Below are positions 50,429 to 58,664 of a stretch of 64,000 nucleotides of DNA, piece by piece (the first letter of the stretch is position 1; each line of letters begins with the position of its first letter). The notes beneath the pieces were generated by a model. It searched no databases, had not been told where the DNA came from, and saw only the letters and a program-made list of their open reading frames with translations. The DNA is from Sphingomonas sp. Lineage in GTDB: Bacteria > Pseudomonadota > Alphaproteobacteria > Sphingomonadales > Sphingomonadaceae. Where the stretch lies: positions 1-64,000 of the forward strand of contig NZ_JAIERS010000001.1 of the NCBI RefSeq assembly GCF_019746665.1. The letters run 5' to 3'. Both the position numbers and the translations under genes were made by a program.

Positions 50429-51417
50429 CCCTGCGGCTGGAACATTGGGAGCGCAGCTGGCCACTCGCCGAACCGTTCACCATCTCGCGCGGGACCGACT
50501 ATGAGGTCGCGACGCTGCAGGTGCGTCTGACCGACGCGCGCGGCAATGTCGGTCGCGCGGAAGCGATCGGCATTCCTTATCATGGCGATACCCCGGCCAC
50601 GATCGCCGCCGAGATCGAGGCGGTGCGCGCCGAGATCGAACGCGGGATCGATCGCGAGGCGTTGCTTGACCTGCTGCCCGCAGGCGGCGCGCGCCACGGC
50701 ATCGATGCGGCGCTGTGGGACCTTGAGGCGAAGCGCGACGGCATCTCGCCCTTCGTCCGCGCCGGTGTGTCGCCCGCGCCGCTCGATTGCGACCGCACCA
50801 TCGGTATGCGCTCGCTCGACGGCTATGAGACGATGGCGCGCCAATTGGCGCGCCACCGCGTGATCAAGGTGAAGGTCGGCTTGGGGGATGAGCGCGACCT
50901 GGCGGCGATCGACGCGGTGCGTCGCGGCGCGCCGACGTCCGAACTCATCATCGATCCGAACCAGGCATGGTCGCCCGAGCAGGTGCGCGAATGGTCGCAG
51001 CGCCTCGCCGCGATCGGAGTCGTGCTGCTCGAACAACCCATCGCGGTCGGAGCCGAGGCAGCGCTTGATGGCTGGCAAGGGCCGGTGCCGATCGCGGCGG
51101 ACGAGCTGATCGATGACATCGCCGATCTCGACAAGGCCGAAAATCGTTTCCAGTTCATCAACATCAAACTCGACAAATCGGGCGGGCTGACCGCCGGACT
51201 CAAGCTCGCGGACGAAGCCCAGCGGCGAGGGTTCGGTTTGATGATTGGCTGTATGAACGGCTCAAGCCTGTCGATGGCGCCCGGCATGGTGCTGGCGCAA
51301 CGCTGCCGCTTCGTCGATCTCGACGGCCCGCCCGCCCAAACCGAGGACTGGCAGCACGGCTTCGTCTATATCGATGGGCGGGTCGAGCGACCACATGTTC
51401 CGGCATTGTGGGGCTGA
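50425..51417 (+). CDS. dgcA: Enolase-superfamily epimerase, probable N-acetyl-D-glutamate racemase DgcA
   Basis: Muconate-lactonising subgroup member annotated generally as dipeptide (L-Ala-D/L-Glu) epimerase. Catalytic and metal residues are visible: KxK in RVIKVKVGLG, Asp in LIIDPNQAW, Glu in LLEQPI, Asp in IAADELIDD, and the second catalytic Lys in FINIKLDKSGG. 330 aa, full length. Coupled to dgcN by GTGA and followed by the dehydratase. Either product route, muropeptide-derived L-Ala-D-Glu or N-acetyl-D-Glu, turns a D-glutamate unit into the L form. The DUF1611 partner favours the DgcA role. Confidence 0.8.
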   Translation: MTLRLEHWERSWPLAEPFTISRGTDYEVATLQVRLTDARGNVGRAEAIGIPYHGDTPATIAAEIEAVRAEIERGIDREALLDLLPAGGARHGIDAALWDLEAKRDGISPFVRAGVSPAPLDCDRTIGMRSLDGYETMARQLARHRVIKVKVGLGDERDLAAIDAVRRGAPTSELIIDPNQAWSPEQVREWSQRLAAIGVVLLEQPIAVGAEAALDGWQGPVPIAADELIDDIADLDKAENRFQFINIKLDKSGGLTAGLKLADEAQRRGFGLMIGCMNGSSLSMAPGMVLAQRCRFVDLDGPPAQTEDWQHGFVYIDGRVERPHVPALWG

Positions 51418-52397
51418 CGGTGGCGCCGGCGCTCGTCTCGCTTGGCGCCGTCGAAGCCGCGGCAGACCGCATCGCTGGCCAGGTGGTACGAACACCGATG
51501 ATTGCCGCGCCCGCGCTCTCCGAACGCGCCGGCTGCGAGTTGCTCCTCAAGGCGGAGAACCTGCAAGTAACCGGCAGCTTCAAGCCGCGGGGGGCGATCA
51601 ACACGCTCGCTCAGCTGACGCCCGAAGAGCGTGCGCGCGGCGTCGTGGCGGTATCGGCGGGCAACCACGCGCAAGGCGTCGCCTATGCCGCGCGGCGCCT
51701 AGGCGTGCCGGCGCTGGTGCTGATGCCCGAAAGCGCACCGGCGGTGAAAGTCGACCGGACGCGCGCCCTGGGCGCCGACGTCATGATCGTCGGCGCGACT
51801 TTCGACGACGCCGCCGCCGCGCTGCCCGCAGTGCTCGCCAAAAGCGGCGCGACGCTGATCCACCCGTTCGATGACGACCGCGTGATCGCCGGACAGGGCA
51901 CGGTCGCCTTGGAAATGATCGCCGATGTCGGCGGGCTCGACGTGGTTGTCGTCGCGATCGGCGGGGGCGGATTGCTGTCGGGCATGGCGGTCGTGCTGCG
52001 CGCGCTATCGCCGCGAACCGAAGTCATCGGCGTCCAGGGCGACCATTATCCTGCGATGGCCAAGGCCGTTGGGCGTTGGCCGGGGCACGTACCGGGCGGC
52101 GCGACGATCGCGGAGGGGATGGCGTCACGCACGGTCAGCGCCCGAACCGCCGCGCACGTCGCGGCGCTTGTCGATGATATCCTCATCGTTTCCGAGTCGC
52201 AGATCGCCGCAGCGCTGGCGTGCCTGGTGCGGGAGACGCGCTTGGTGGTGGAAGGCGCGGCCGCGGCGACGCTGGCCGCCATGTTCGCGCACTCGGCAAG
52301 ATTTGCCGGCCGTCGCGTCGGTCTCGTCTTGTGCGGCGGCAATATCGACGATGCCCGGCTGTGCGCGCTGCTCGCCGCGCCGGGAGGTACGTATTGA
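51408..52397 (+). CDS. Threonine/serine dehydratase-like PLP enzyme (no ACT domain)
   Basis: Fold-type II PLP enzyme: the PLP Lys in GSFKPRGA, SAGNHAQGVAYAA, IGGGGLLSGMAV and the C-terminal VLCGGNID. 329 aa and no ACT regulatory domain, so catabolic threonine/serine ammonia-lyase, 3-hydroxyaspartate ammonia-lyase or serine racemase are the choices. The frame opens at GTG 51408, ten bases inside dgcA; a second GTG at 51420 is just as likely. If it makes 2-oxobutyrate, the MdeB-like E1 at 20490 would be the natural next enzyme. Last gene before the GntR-type box at 52421. Confidence 0.84.
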   Translation: MGLTVAPALVSLGAVEAAADRIAGQVVRTPMIAAPALSERAGCELLLKAENLQVTGSFKPRGAINTLAQLTPEERARGVVAVSAGNHAQGVAYAARRLGVPALVLMPESAPAVKVDRTRALGADVMIVGATFDDAAAALPAVLAKSGATLIHPFDDDRVIAGQGTVALEMIADVGGLDVVVVAIGGGGLLSGMAVVLRALSPRTEVIGVQGDHYPAMAKAVGRWPGHVPGGATIAEGMASRTVSARTAAHVAALVDDILIVSESQIAAALACLVRETRLVVEGAAAATLAAMFAHSARFAGRRVGLVLCGGNIDDARLCALLAAPGGTY

Positions 52398-52420
52398 CAA
52401 TCGGCGATGGTCGTGGATCA

Positions 52421-52432
52421 CTGGTATCCCAG
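52421..52432. promoter_or_regulatory. GntR-type operator, copy 3: CTGGTATCCCAG
   Basis: Lies 48 bases before the TonB-receptor ATG and downstream of a TTGACA (52394-52399) that could be a -35 element. Shares the flank AGAAAT with copy 1. Confidence 0.72.
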
Positions 52433-52480
52433 AAATAAGATGCCTCGATGGTTGGTGGGGCAAAGCGAGAGGAAACAGGG

Positions 52481-54847
52481 ATGATTGCTTGCAAAGCGCG
52501 GCAAGTCCGCAATTCGTCGGCCGACAGGCTGACGCGCGCCCGTCGCGGAGCGAGCGCGGCCGGTGTGCTGGCTCTCCTGATCGCGTCGCCCGCTTGGGCG
52601 CAGGATGCCCGGCCAGCGCCAACCCCGACCAAGAACGCGACATCGACCGCCGAGGATGGCCAAATCGACGACGTCGTGGTCACCGCGAACAAGCGAGAGG
52701 AACGGATCCAGGATGTCGCCGCGGCGGTCTCTGCGGTCAGCGGCGCGGAACTGGCGCGGACGCAAACGCTCGATTTGCAAGACCTTCAAGTTCGCGTCCC
52801 GGGCCTGCGACTTTTCTCCAGCGGCGGCCCGCAGGCGCGCATCATCATTCGCGGCCAGAATTCGGGCGGCGACGGCGCAACGGTCGTTTCCATCCTCGAT
52901 GATGTGCCACTCGGTTTCTCTTCCGCCAACAATGGCGGCGGCTTCGTCGTGACGGATTTCGACACCTACGACCTGCAGCGCGTTGAGGTGCTGCGCGGGC
53001 CGCAAGGCACGCTATACGGCGCGACGGCCGAGGCGGGCCTTATCAAATATGTGACGAACGCGCCCAAACTAGGCCAAATCCAAAGCGGCTTCGACGTCAG
53101 CATCTTCGGCGTGGAGCGCGCGGGCGATGTGGGGGGCACGGCGCGGGCTTTCGTCAACGTGCCGCTGAGTTCGACGCTCGCTTTCCGGGCGAACGGGTTC
53201 CTCGAGCAGCAGCCCGGCTTCATCGACAACTCCTTCACCCGTGAAAATGGGGTCAACAGCGTCCGGCGCTATGGCGGGCGGGCGCAACTGCTGTGGAAGC
53301 CGACCGACAACTTCACAGCTCGCGCCACCGCCTATATCCAGCAGCGCGACGGCCGGGGCGTGGACCAGATCGCGGTTCAAGGCGGCGCCGGTGCCAATGC
53401 GCTGCAACCCGTAAACGGTTATGACGCACCGGCCTATTTCAACCCAGCTTACAACAGTCGCTACGAGCTTTATTATCTGAACCTTGATTACGATGCGGGC
53501 GGCCTGCGGCTGCAATCCATCACCAGCTACGGCACGGCGGCAACGACGTTGACGGCGGACCGGCCGAGCCTGACGCCGATCATCTCATTGATCGCGGGCC
53601 AACAGGCGACCGCACGCTTCACCAATACGATCCCGGTCGACAAGTTCAGCCAGGAGTTGCGGATCGCCTCGCCCATGGCGCGCAACGGCGAGAGTAAGAC
53701 CTTCGAATGGCAGCTGGGCGTGTTCTACACGAGCGAGAAAATCCGCTACGCCATCGCGACCGACGCGGTCACCATTCCCGGCTTGGTCCGGATCAGTGGT
53801 GCGGCGCCCCAAGGCCCGTTCGGACTGCCCGGCGATCTGATCGGAACGGTGATCGACGCGCGCATCGCCGCCCGGTATGAAAGCTTAGCTGGCTATGCCG
53901 ATGCGATTGTCCGCCTGACGCGCTGGTTCGATATCGAGCTGGGCGGCCGTGTCGAGGCCAACTGGCAGCGGTCGCAAACCACGGCGAACGGCCTGCAGTT
54001 CGTGCTGGGCGGCCAGCCGGCGACGAACATCGCGCCCACGCTGCGGACGAGCGAAACCGTCTTCACTTATTCGGTGGCGCCGCGCATCCATTTCAGCGCC
54101 GACATCATTGCTTATGGGCGCATCGCCAAGGGCTATCGACCGGGCGGCCCGCAGGTGCCGCTTCCGGGCGAGCCCGCTTCGCTGCCGACCTCATTCCGTT
54201 CGGACTCGACCGTGAATTATGAGATCGGATTGAAAGGCTCTGCATTCGGGCGCCTGTTATCGTTCGATCTCGCGGCATTCCGCATCGACTGGACCGATAT
54301 CCAGCTCTCGCAGATCGTGGTCGTCGCGGGGCAGCCTTACAGCCGCACGGGCAATGGCGGCCGCGCGCGCAGCGAGGGCATTGAATGGAGTTTCGAGCTA
54401 CGGCCGATGCGCGGGCTCTCATTGACCTGGCTCGGCGCCTACACCAACGCGCGCTTGACCCAGGACGCGCCGGGTGTGGGCGGGCTCGCGGGCGACAAGC
54501 TGAATTTCGTTCCCGATTACACCTCGACGCTTGGCGGCCTCTATGAAACCCCGATCGGGCGCGATTTCACGATGTTCGTGGGTGGCGACTGGGCGCGCGT
54601 GAGCCAGCGGCGGGTGGGAGTCAGCGGCACCAGCGTGCTCGATCTCCCCTCTTTCGACCAGTTCAACGCCCAGATCGGGATGCGCAAGGGACCGTTCACC
54701 GCCCAGATCTTCGCCAAGAACCTGAGTAATGAGCGCGGCTTTTCCAGCTACACCCCGACATCGTTCGGCGCGCCTGTGGGAGCGCTCGGCGCGGCGGCGA
54801 TCATTCGCCCGCGCACCGTGGGCCTGCGTGTGGCGGCGGCCTTCTAA
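52481..54847 (+). CDS. TonB-dependent outer-membrane receptor of the peptide cluster
   Basis: 788 aa beginning MIACKARQVRN at ATG 52481, after GAGGAAACAGGG. Signal peptide with a hydrophobic core (AGVLALLIASPAWAQ), a TonB-box region DDVVVTANKREERIQDV, plug domain with VRVPGLRLFSSGG, IIIRGQNSGGDG, DVPLGF, YDLQRVEVLRGPQGTLYGATAEAGLIKYVT (in pieces), then a barrel ending in Phe (RVAAAF). FpvA/iron-piracy-like plug features are shared by many sphingomonad receptors of unknown cargo. The GntR-type box ties it to hydroxyproline genes; collagen-, extensin- or other Hyp-containing peptides are plausible cargo. Confidence 0.9.
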   Translation: MIACKARQVRNSSADRLTRARRGASAAGVLALLIASPAWAQDARPAPTPTKNATSTAEDGQIDDVVVTANKREERIQDVAAAVSAVSGAELARTQTLDLQDLQVRVPGLRLFSSGGPQARIIIRGQNSGGDGATVVSILDDVPLGFSSANNGGGFVVTDFDTYDLQRVEVLRGPQGTLYGATAEAGLIKYVTNAPKLGQIQSGFDVSIFGVERAGDVGGTARAFVNVPLSSTLAFRANGFLEQQPGFIDNSFTRENGVNSVRRYGGRAQLLWKPTDNFTARATAYIQQRDGRGVDQIAVQGGAGANALQPVNGYDAPAYFNPAYNSRYELYYLNLDYDAGGLRLQSITSYGTAATTLTADRPSLTPIISLIAGQQATARFTNTIPVDKFSQELRIASPMARNGESKTFEWQLGVFYTSEKIRYAIATDAVTIPGLVRISGAAPQGPFGLPGDLIGTVIDARIAARYESLAGYADAIVRLTRWFDIELGGRVEANWQRSQTTANGLQFVLGGQPATNIAPTLRTSETVFTYSVAPRIHFSADIIAYGRIAKGYRPGGPQVPLPGEPASLPTSFRSDSTVNYEIGLKGSAFGRLLSFDLAAFRIDWTDIQLSQIVVVAGQPYSRTGNGGRARSEGIEWSFELRPMRGLSLTWLGAYTNARLTQDAPGVGGLAGDKLNFVPDYTSTLGGLYETPIGRDFTMFVGGDWARVSQRRVGVSGTSVLDLPSFDQFNAQIGMRKGPFTAQIFAKNLSNERGFSSYTPTSFGAPVGALGAAAIIRPRTVGLRVAAAF

Positions 54848-54932
54848 TGGGTGCGAGCGGGGCGGTTGCGGAGACCGGCGACCGCCCCGCCACCAGCAAG
54901 GCTGATGCTGGCGCGGCGCGGCGATCGTACCG

Positions 54933-56449
54933 TTGCCAACCCCGCTGACCTGGCTGCTGGAGGCGGCCGCGATCCTGTGTGTCTCCGCGCTGATCGTCGG
55001 CGCGCCCCGCGCGCTTGTCGCGGGCCGAGCCCTGCGCTGGCTGCCGACCATAACGGCCGCCCTGCTTGCCTTGACCCTAGTGTTCGATCCGTGGCGGTGG
55101 CAATTGGTCCCGCTGTTCGCGCTCGCGATCGTGGCGTTCGGCTTGGGCTATCGGCGGCTGCGGCGAGGCGGACCGTCGCGGCGCTGGTGGCGGCGCGGGG
55201 TAGCGATCGCCCTGGGGTCGCTCGGCCTATTGGTCGTCGCGCTGCCGCTCGCCTTGTTTCCGCTGTTCGATCTGCCATCACCGCGCGGCCCCGGCCGGAT
55301 CGGCGTCGCCGACCTCCACCTGATCGATCGCGCGCGCGCCGATCCGCTGTTCGGCAGCGCGCGCAAGATCATGGTTCGCGCCTGGTATCCGGCTACGCCA
55401 CACGGCGACGGCGCACCGGCGCGCTACGTATCGCGCCGCTTCGCGGCGGCGTTGCTCGATCCCGACGCGCCATTGGTGGTGCTGCACCATCTGCCACGGA
55501 TCGGGACAGCGGGCCGTACCGGGCTGGCGATCACGCCCGGCGTGCATCCGGTGGTCATCTTTTTACCCGGCTATCAGGCATTTGTCGCCCAGAGCACGAC
55601 GCTCGCACGGGATCTGGCGAGCGCGGGCTATGTCGTCCTGTCGGTAGCGTCGCCGGGTGATGCGAGCGTGGTGGATTCCCCGGACGGGCGCGTCCGCACC
55701 TTCCGCCGCCATCGCCTGCTCGATCATTTAGCGGGGATCACTCGCTTCGCCGACGCCTTCGAGTGCGATCTTCCCTCGGAGCAGGGCTTACGCTTCGCGC
55801 GCGAGGTGAACCGATTGACGCCAGATCCAGGCCGCGAGCTCGATCTGATCGCCGGCGACGCGGCATCGGTACCCGATCGCGTCGCCGGCGGCGGTTTGGG
55901 TGCCCTCGACGGTCACGTCGATCCCAACCGCGTCGCGATCGTCGGCATGTCGTTCGGCGGGGCGGCGGCTGCACGGCTCTGCAGCCGCGACCGGCGATGT
56001 CGCGCGGGCGTGAACCTCGACGGTTTCATGTTCGGCGACCTTCAGGGGCGCGAGATCGGTCGCCCGTTCATGGTTGTCGCGAACGGTGCATCGGGACGTA
56101 CCTATTACGACGATACCATCGGACGCGGATCCGCCGACCGGCCGACGCGCCCTTACGGCTGGACCTGCAAGTGCGCGGCTGCCGCCATGCGGACTTCACC
56201 GATATGACTTTGCTCTCCCCGCTGTTGAAGCGGTTTGTGCCCAACAAGGTGCTGGGGCCGATCGACGGACACCGGATGACGGGCCTGACATCCGACATCG
56301 TCCGCGGCTTTCTCGACACGGAGATGCTGGGACGCAGCGGCGCGCTCGCCGCCGCTATCCGGGCATGGCCCGAAATCGTGGTTCGGCGGCCGTCACTGCC
56401 GGCACGGTGGGGCGATCAACTTCACCCCGGGCACGATGCCCTCCCTTGA
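54933..56449 (+). pseudogene. Membrane-anchored PAF-acetylhydrolase-like alpha/beta hydrolase, frameshifted
   Basis: The first frame (54933-56207) encodes three or four N-terminal hydrophobic helices (to ~120), then a hydrolase domain with VVIFLPGYQAF, the nucleophile elbow VAIVGMSFGGAAAARLC and NLDGFMFGD. It then loses sense at about 56135-56165 and stops at 56207. The -1 frame carries the expected continuation, VRGCRHADFTDMTLLSPLL, which contains the catalytic His (HxDFTD), up to a stop at 56449. A single missing base explains this. It is either a recent pseudogene or a sequencing error in a GC-rich run; the rest of the gene shows no decay. Confidence 0.7.
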
Positions 56450-56507
56450 AGCCCGCCACTGATTGAACAACCATGCGGCTGCTCCATAATCGGCGGGTTG
56501 GGCGCCG

Positions 56508-57161
56508 CTAGACGCCTGGCCCCTTCAGCGGCTGATACCCTTCGGAATAAATCCAATCGGTCTTGCGCGCGGGCTGGTGGCACCCCTGGCAGTCCGCCTT
56601 GTAATCGGTGGAGGCCGTCTTGGTCGGGCTCGCCGTGTCGAACCACGCCCAGCCCCAGCCGTCGCCCCATAATTTGTTGCCGGCGGCGTGGCGGTTCGTA
56701 CTGTCCTTCACCATCACGAACCAGCCCTTCAACTTGGCGGGGCGGCTGACGATACCCGTCGTCATCGGCGCGGTGCCGGCTTCATAGACTTCCTTCACCA
56801 GCGTGGTGCCATCGGCGAACCTGCCGGCGCGGCGATACGCCGCGATCGCGCCCGGCGAGGCATAGACGATATGCATTTCCTTGGCGCCGACGCCGGGATC
56901 ATTGGCGGGAGCCCAGGTGCCCAGATATTGATAAGCGTCGCGATACGCCTTGGGCACGTGGAGCGTGCCGTTCGTATCGGCGCCAAGGTCCGCGCCGGAG
57001 GCCGCGACGGGAGTGCCGACGGCCGCGGGATTTTCCGCCCCACCCAGGCCGCGATCGACTTTGCCGCATCCGGCCAGGGCGATCACGACGCCCAGACCGA
57101 CCCCTCGCCACGCCGCCTTGGGCCAGCGCCGCGCGGCGCGCGTGGCTCGTTCCCCCGCCAT
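56508..57161 (-). CDS. Cytochrome P460-family haem lipoprotein
   Basis: 217 aa from ATG 57161, which shares one base with the upstream stop (TGATG). The N-terminus has an Arg-rich stretch, a hydrophobic helix and a lipobox-like LAGCGKV, so a periplasm-facing lipoprotein is predicted. The P460/DUF domain includes YQYLGTWAPANDPG, MHIVYASPGAIAAYRRAG, FADGTTLVKEVYEAG and a C-terminal haem-binding CQGCH. P460 proteins bind haem c with an extra Lys or Tyr link and act on hydroxylamine or NO; whether this member does so is not known. Paired with a paralogue upstream. Confidence 0.8.
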   Translation of the reverse strand: MAGERATRAARRWPKAAWRGVGLGVVIALAGCGKVDRGLGGAENPAAVGTPVAASGADLGADTNGTLHVPKAYRDAYQYLGTWAPANDPGVGAKEMHIVYASPGAIAAYRRAGRFADGTTLVKEVYEAGTAPMTTGIVSRPAKLKGWFVMVKDSTNRHAAGNKLWGDGWGWAWFDTASPTKTASTDYKADCQGCHQPARKTDWIYSEGYQPLKGPGV

Positions 57162-57778
57162 CAGCGATCGAGCCGGGGGTAGAATTGGGTCCACACCATG
57201 TCCTTCTTGGCCCCGGCGGTATGGCAGGCGGCGCATTCCTCGTTCGACCGCAACTTCGCGGTCGGCGCCTTGGGTTCGCCGTGCTTGAAGTTGTAATAGC
57301 CCCAGCCGCCGGTCGCGGCATAACGCTTGGTATCCTTCACCGCGACGTCCGCGCCATTCAGCTTGCCGGGAAAATAACCGCGACCCGAGGCTTGCGTCGT
57401 CGATCCATCCGCCGCCGCGCCGTCGGTCTGCGTCAGTTGCAGCTCCTTGAACAGGATCGTGCCTTCAGGAAAAGTGCCGGTACGCCGGTAGATGTCGTAC
57501 GAGCCGGGTTCGATATAAACGTTGTGAAATTCGGGGAACCCTGCCTTGCCGTCGTTCAGTGCATTGGGTGTGAGCGGCGAGCCCACATAGACCCAGCGCT
57601 CGAAATTCTTGGGCAGGATCAGCTCGCCCGTCGCGGTGTATTCAGGAAGATAGCGCCCGGAGCCGGGCGCGGCGGCGGCCCGTCCGGACGCTTCGCCGCG
57701 CGTCGATAGCGCGAGGTCGGCGACACCCGCGACGATGATCGCGCCGGCGAAGGAGGCGCTCAGCAGGATGCGACTCAT
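57161..57778 (-). CDS. Cytochrome P460-family protein
   Basis: 205 aa with an N-terminal signal/anchor (LLSASFAGAIIVAGVADLAL), the P460 pattern FERWVYVGSPLTPNALNDG, HNVYIEPGSYDIYRRTG, FPEGTILFKELQL, and CAACH near the C-terminus. It shares the same motif order as the downstream gene (W..G, then the E/I-Y-R-x-G strand, G-T-x-L-x-K-E, WG, CxxCH), so the two arose by duplication. Strong SD AAGGAAGAG before ATG 57778. Possible role in nitrogen-oxide or hydroxylamine detoxification, by family only. Confidence 0.82.
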   Translation of the reverse strand: MSRILLSASFAGAIIVAGVADLALSTRGEASGRAAAAPGSGRYLPEYTATGELILPKNFERWVYVGSPLTPNALNDGKAGFPEFHNVYIEPGSYDIYRRTGTFPEGTILFKELQLTQTDGAAADGSTTQASGRGYFPGKLNGADVAVKDTKRYAATGGWGYYNFKHGEPKAPTAKLRSNEECAACHTAGAKKDMVWTQFYPRLDR

Positions 57779-58205
57779 AACTCTTCCTTTTCGTTTTGTT
57801 GCAAAAACTGCATATTAGAGTTGCCGACTTGGTTCTTGTCGAAATGGTGCAACAAGCATCGGCATCGGGCCGGCCGAATCAAAATGGCGGCATTTTCGTG
57901 CTTATCGCTTTGTTTTTCTGGTAAATTACTCACGACTATCCCTGGCAGGCAATGGATGCCGGCCACACCTGGCGTGCCTTAACCGCCCGAAACCGCATGG
58001 ATGCGGCTGATAATTCTACAAGACGCCCTCGAGATCGCCGGCGGCCCACGGCGGCGCTCTTCCGCCAGGCTTGAAGTCGCCACGATGTTCGCGGCCGACC
58101 ATGAACGAAAGCGCGACCGGCCGGCGGCGCTACGTCGGCGGATGATCGCCTAGCCCCGTCACCCTCACGGAACCCGCTGGCTCGCGACAAGCGGCGATGC
58201 CGCGA
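57779..58205. other. Gene-poor gap of 427 bases upstream of the P460 pair
   Basis: The 57779-57935 part is clearly A+T richer than its surroundings and probably carries the P460 promoter (a TAATAT lies on the minus strand around 57813). A 63-codon frame overlaps it but looks like chance. From 57936 to 58205 I see only short GC-rich frames and no recognisable RNA or repeat. Confidence 0.5.
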
Positions 58206-58595
58206 TCAGCTGAGTTCGGCGAACAGATCGACGCGGTTGCCATCGGGATCGGTGAGCATCGCGTAACGCTGTCCCCAAGGCGAATCCCACGGCGCCTGCC
58301 GCCCCTGATACCCCGCCGCGACCACGGCCACGTACACCGCATCCACCTCCGCCGCGTTGTCGCAGCGACAGGCGAAGGTGACGCGCTGACCCACTGGTTG
58401 CACCCAATCGGGATAGACCTGACGCATCATCGCCTCTGTCAGGAACCCCAGCGTCGCGCCACCGGGCGTATCGATCTGCACCTGCGGCGCCTCCCCTGCC
58501 CCATCAGGTACCGCCAGCCCCAAAGCGCGATAAAAGCCGAGCGCACGCGCCATGTCGGCGACGACGATATCGATGCTATGCGGAACGACGGCCAT
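58206..58595 (-). CDS. VOC-superfamily (glyoxalase/bleomycin-resistance-like) protein
   Basis: 129 aa, start at MAVVPHSIDIVVADMARALGF (in part) with GGAGAAC upstream at 58595. Two beta-alpha-beta-beta-beta modules: DMARALGFYRALGL in the first; YVAVVAAGYQGRQ, YAMLTDPDGNRVDLFAEL in the second, ending with the usual metal-site Asp/Glu region. Such single-domain VOC proteins are dioxygenase-like or drug-binding proteins. Divergent from a TetR gene across a 69-base gap holding a small dyad, so TetR control is likely. Substrate unknown. Confidence 0.85.
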   Translation of the reverse strand: MAVVPHSIDIVVADMARALGFYRALGLAVPDGAGEAPQVQIDTPGGATLGFLTEAMMRQVYPDWVQPVGQRVTFACRCDNAAEVDAVYVAVVAAGYQGRQAPWDSPWGQRYAMLTDPDGNRVDLFAELS

Positions 58596-58627
58596 GGTAG
58601 TTCTCCAAAAGTTGAGTCGGGATTTAG

Positions 58628-58640
58628 CGATACGGTAGCG
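58628..58640. promoter_or_regulatory. Small dyad between the VOC and TetR genes
   Basis: CGATACGGTAGCG reads as CG-x-TAC-g-GTA-x-CG, a 13-base palindrome with one mismatch pair, in the middle of the divergent gap. A candidate operator for the adjacent TetR protein. Confidence 0.4.
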
Positions 58641-58664
58641 TCTCACATGTCAGGGTCAAGAGTT

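Noticed and set aside
57775-57966. 63-codon frame ending with an ATGA overlap on the P460 start
   Set aside because: It lies in the A+T-rich promoter segment, has no SD, and its composition looks like untranslated leader; the overlap is explained by the SD-rich AAGGAAGAG stretch.
58197-58646. Extension of the TetR frame leftwards through the VOC gene
   Set aside because: The upstream ~150 codons are antisense to the VOC gene; the TetR fold begins only at 58647-58665.
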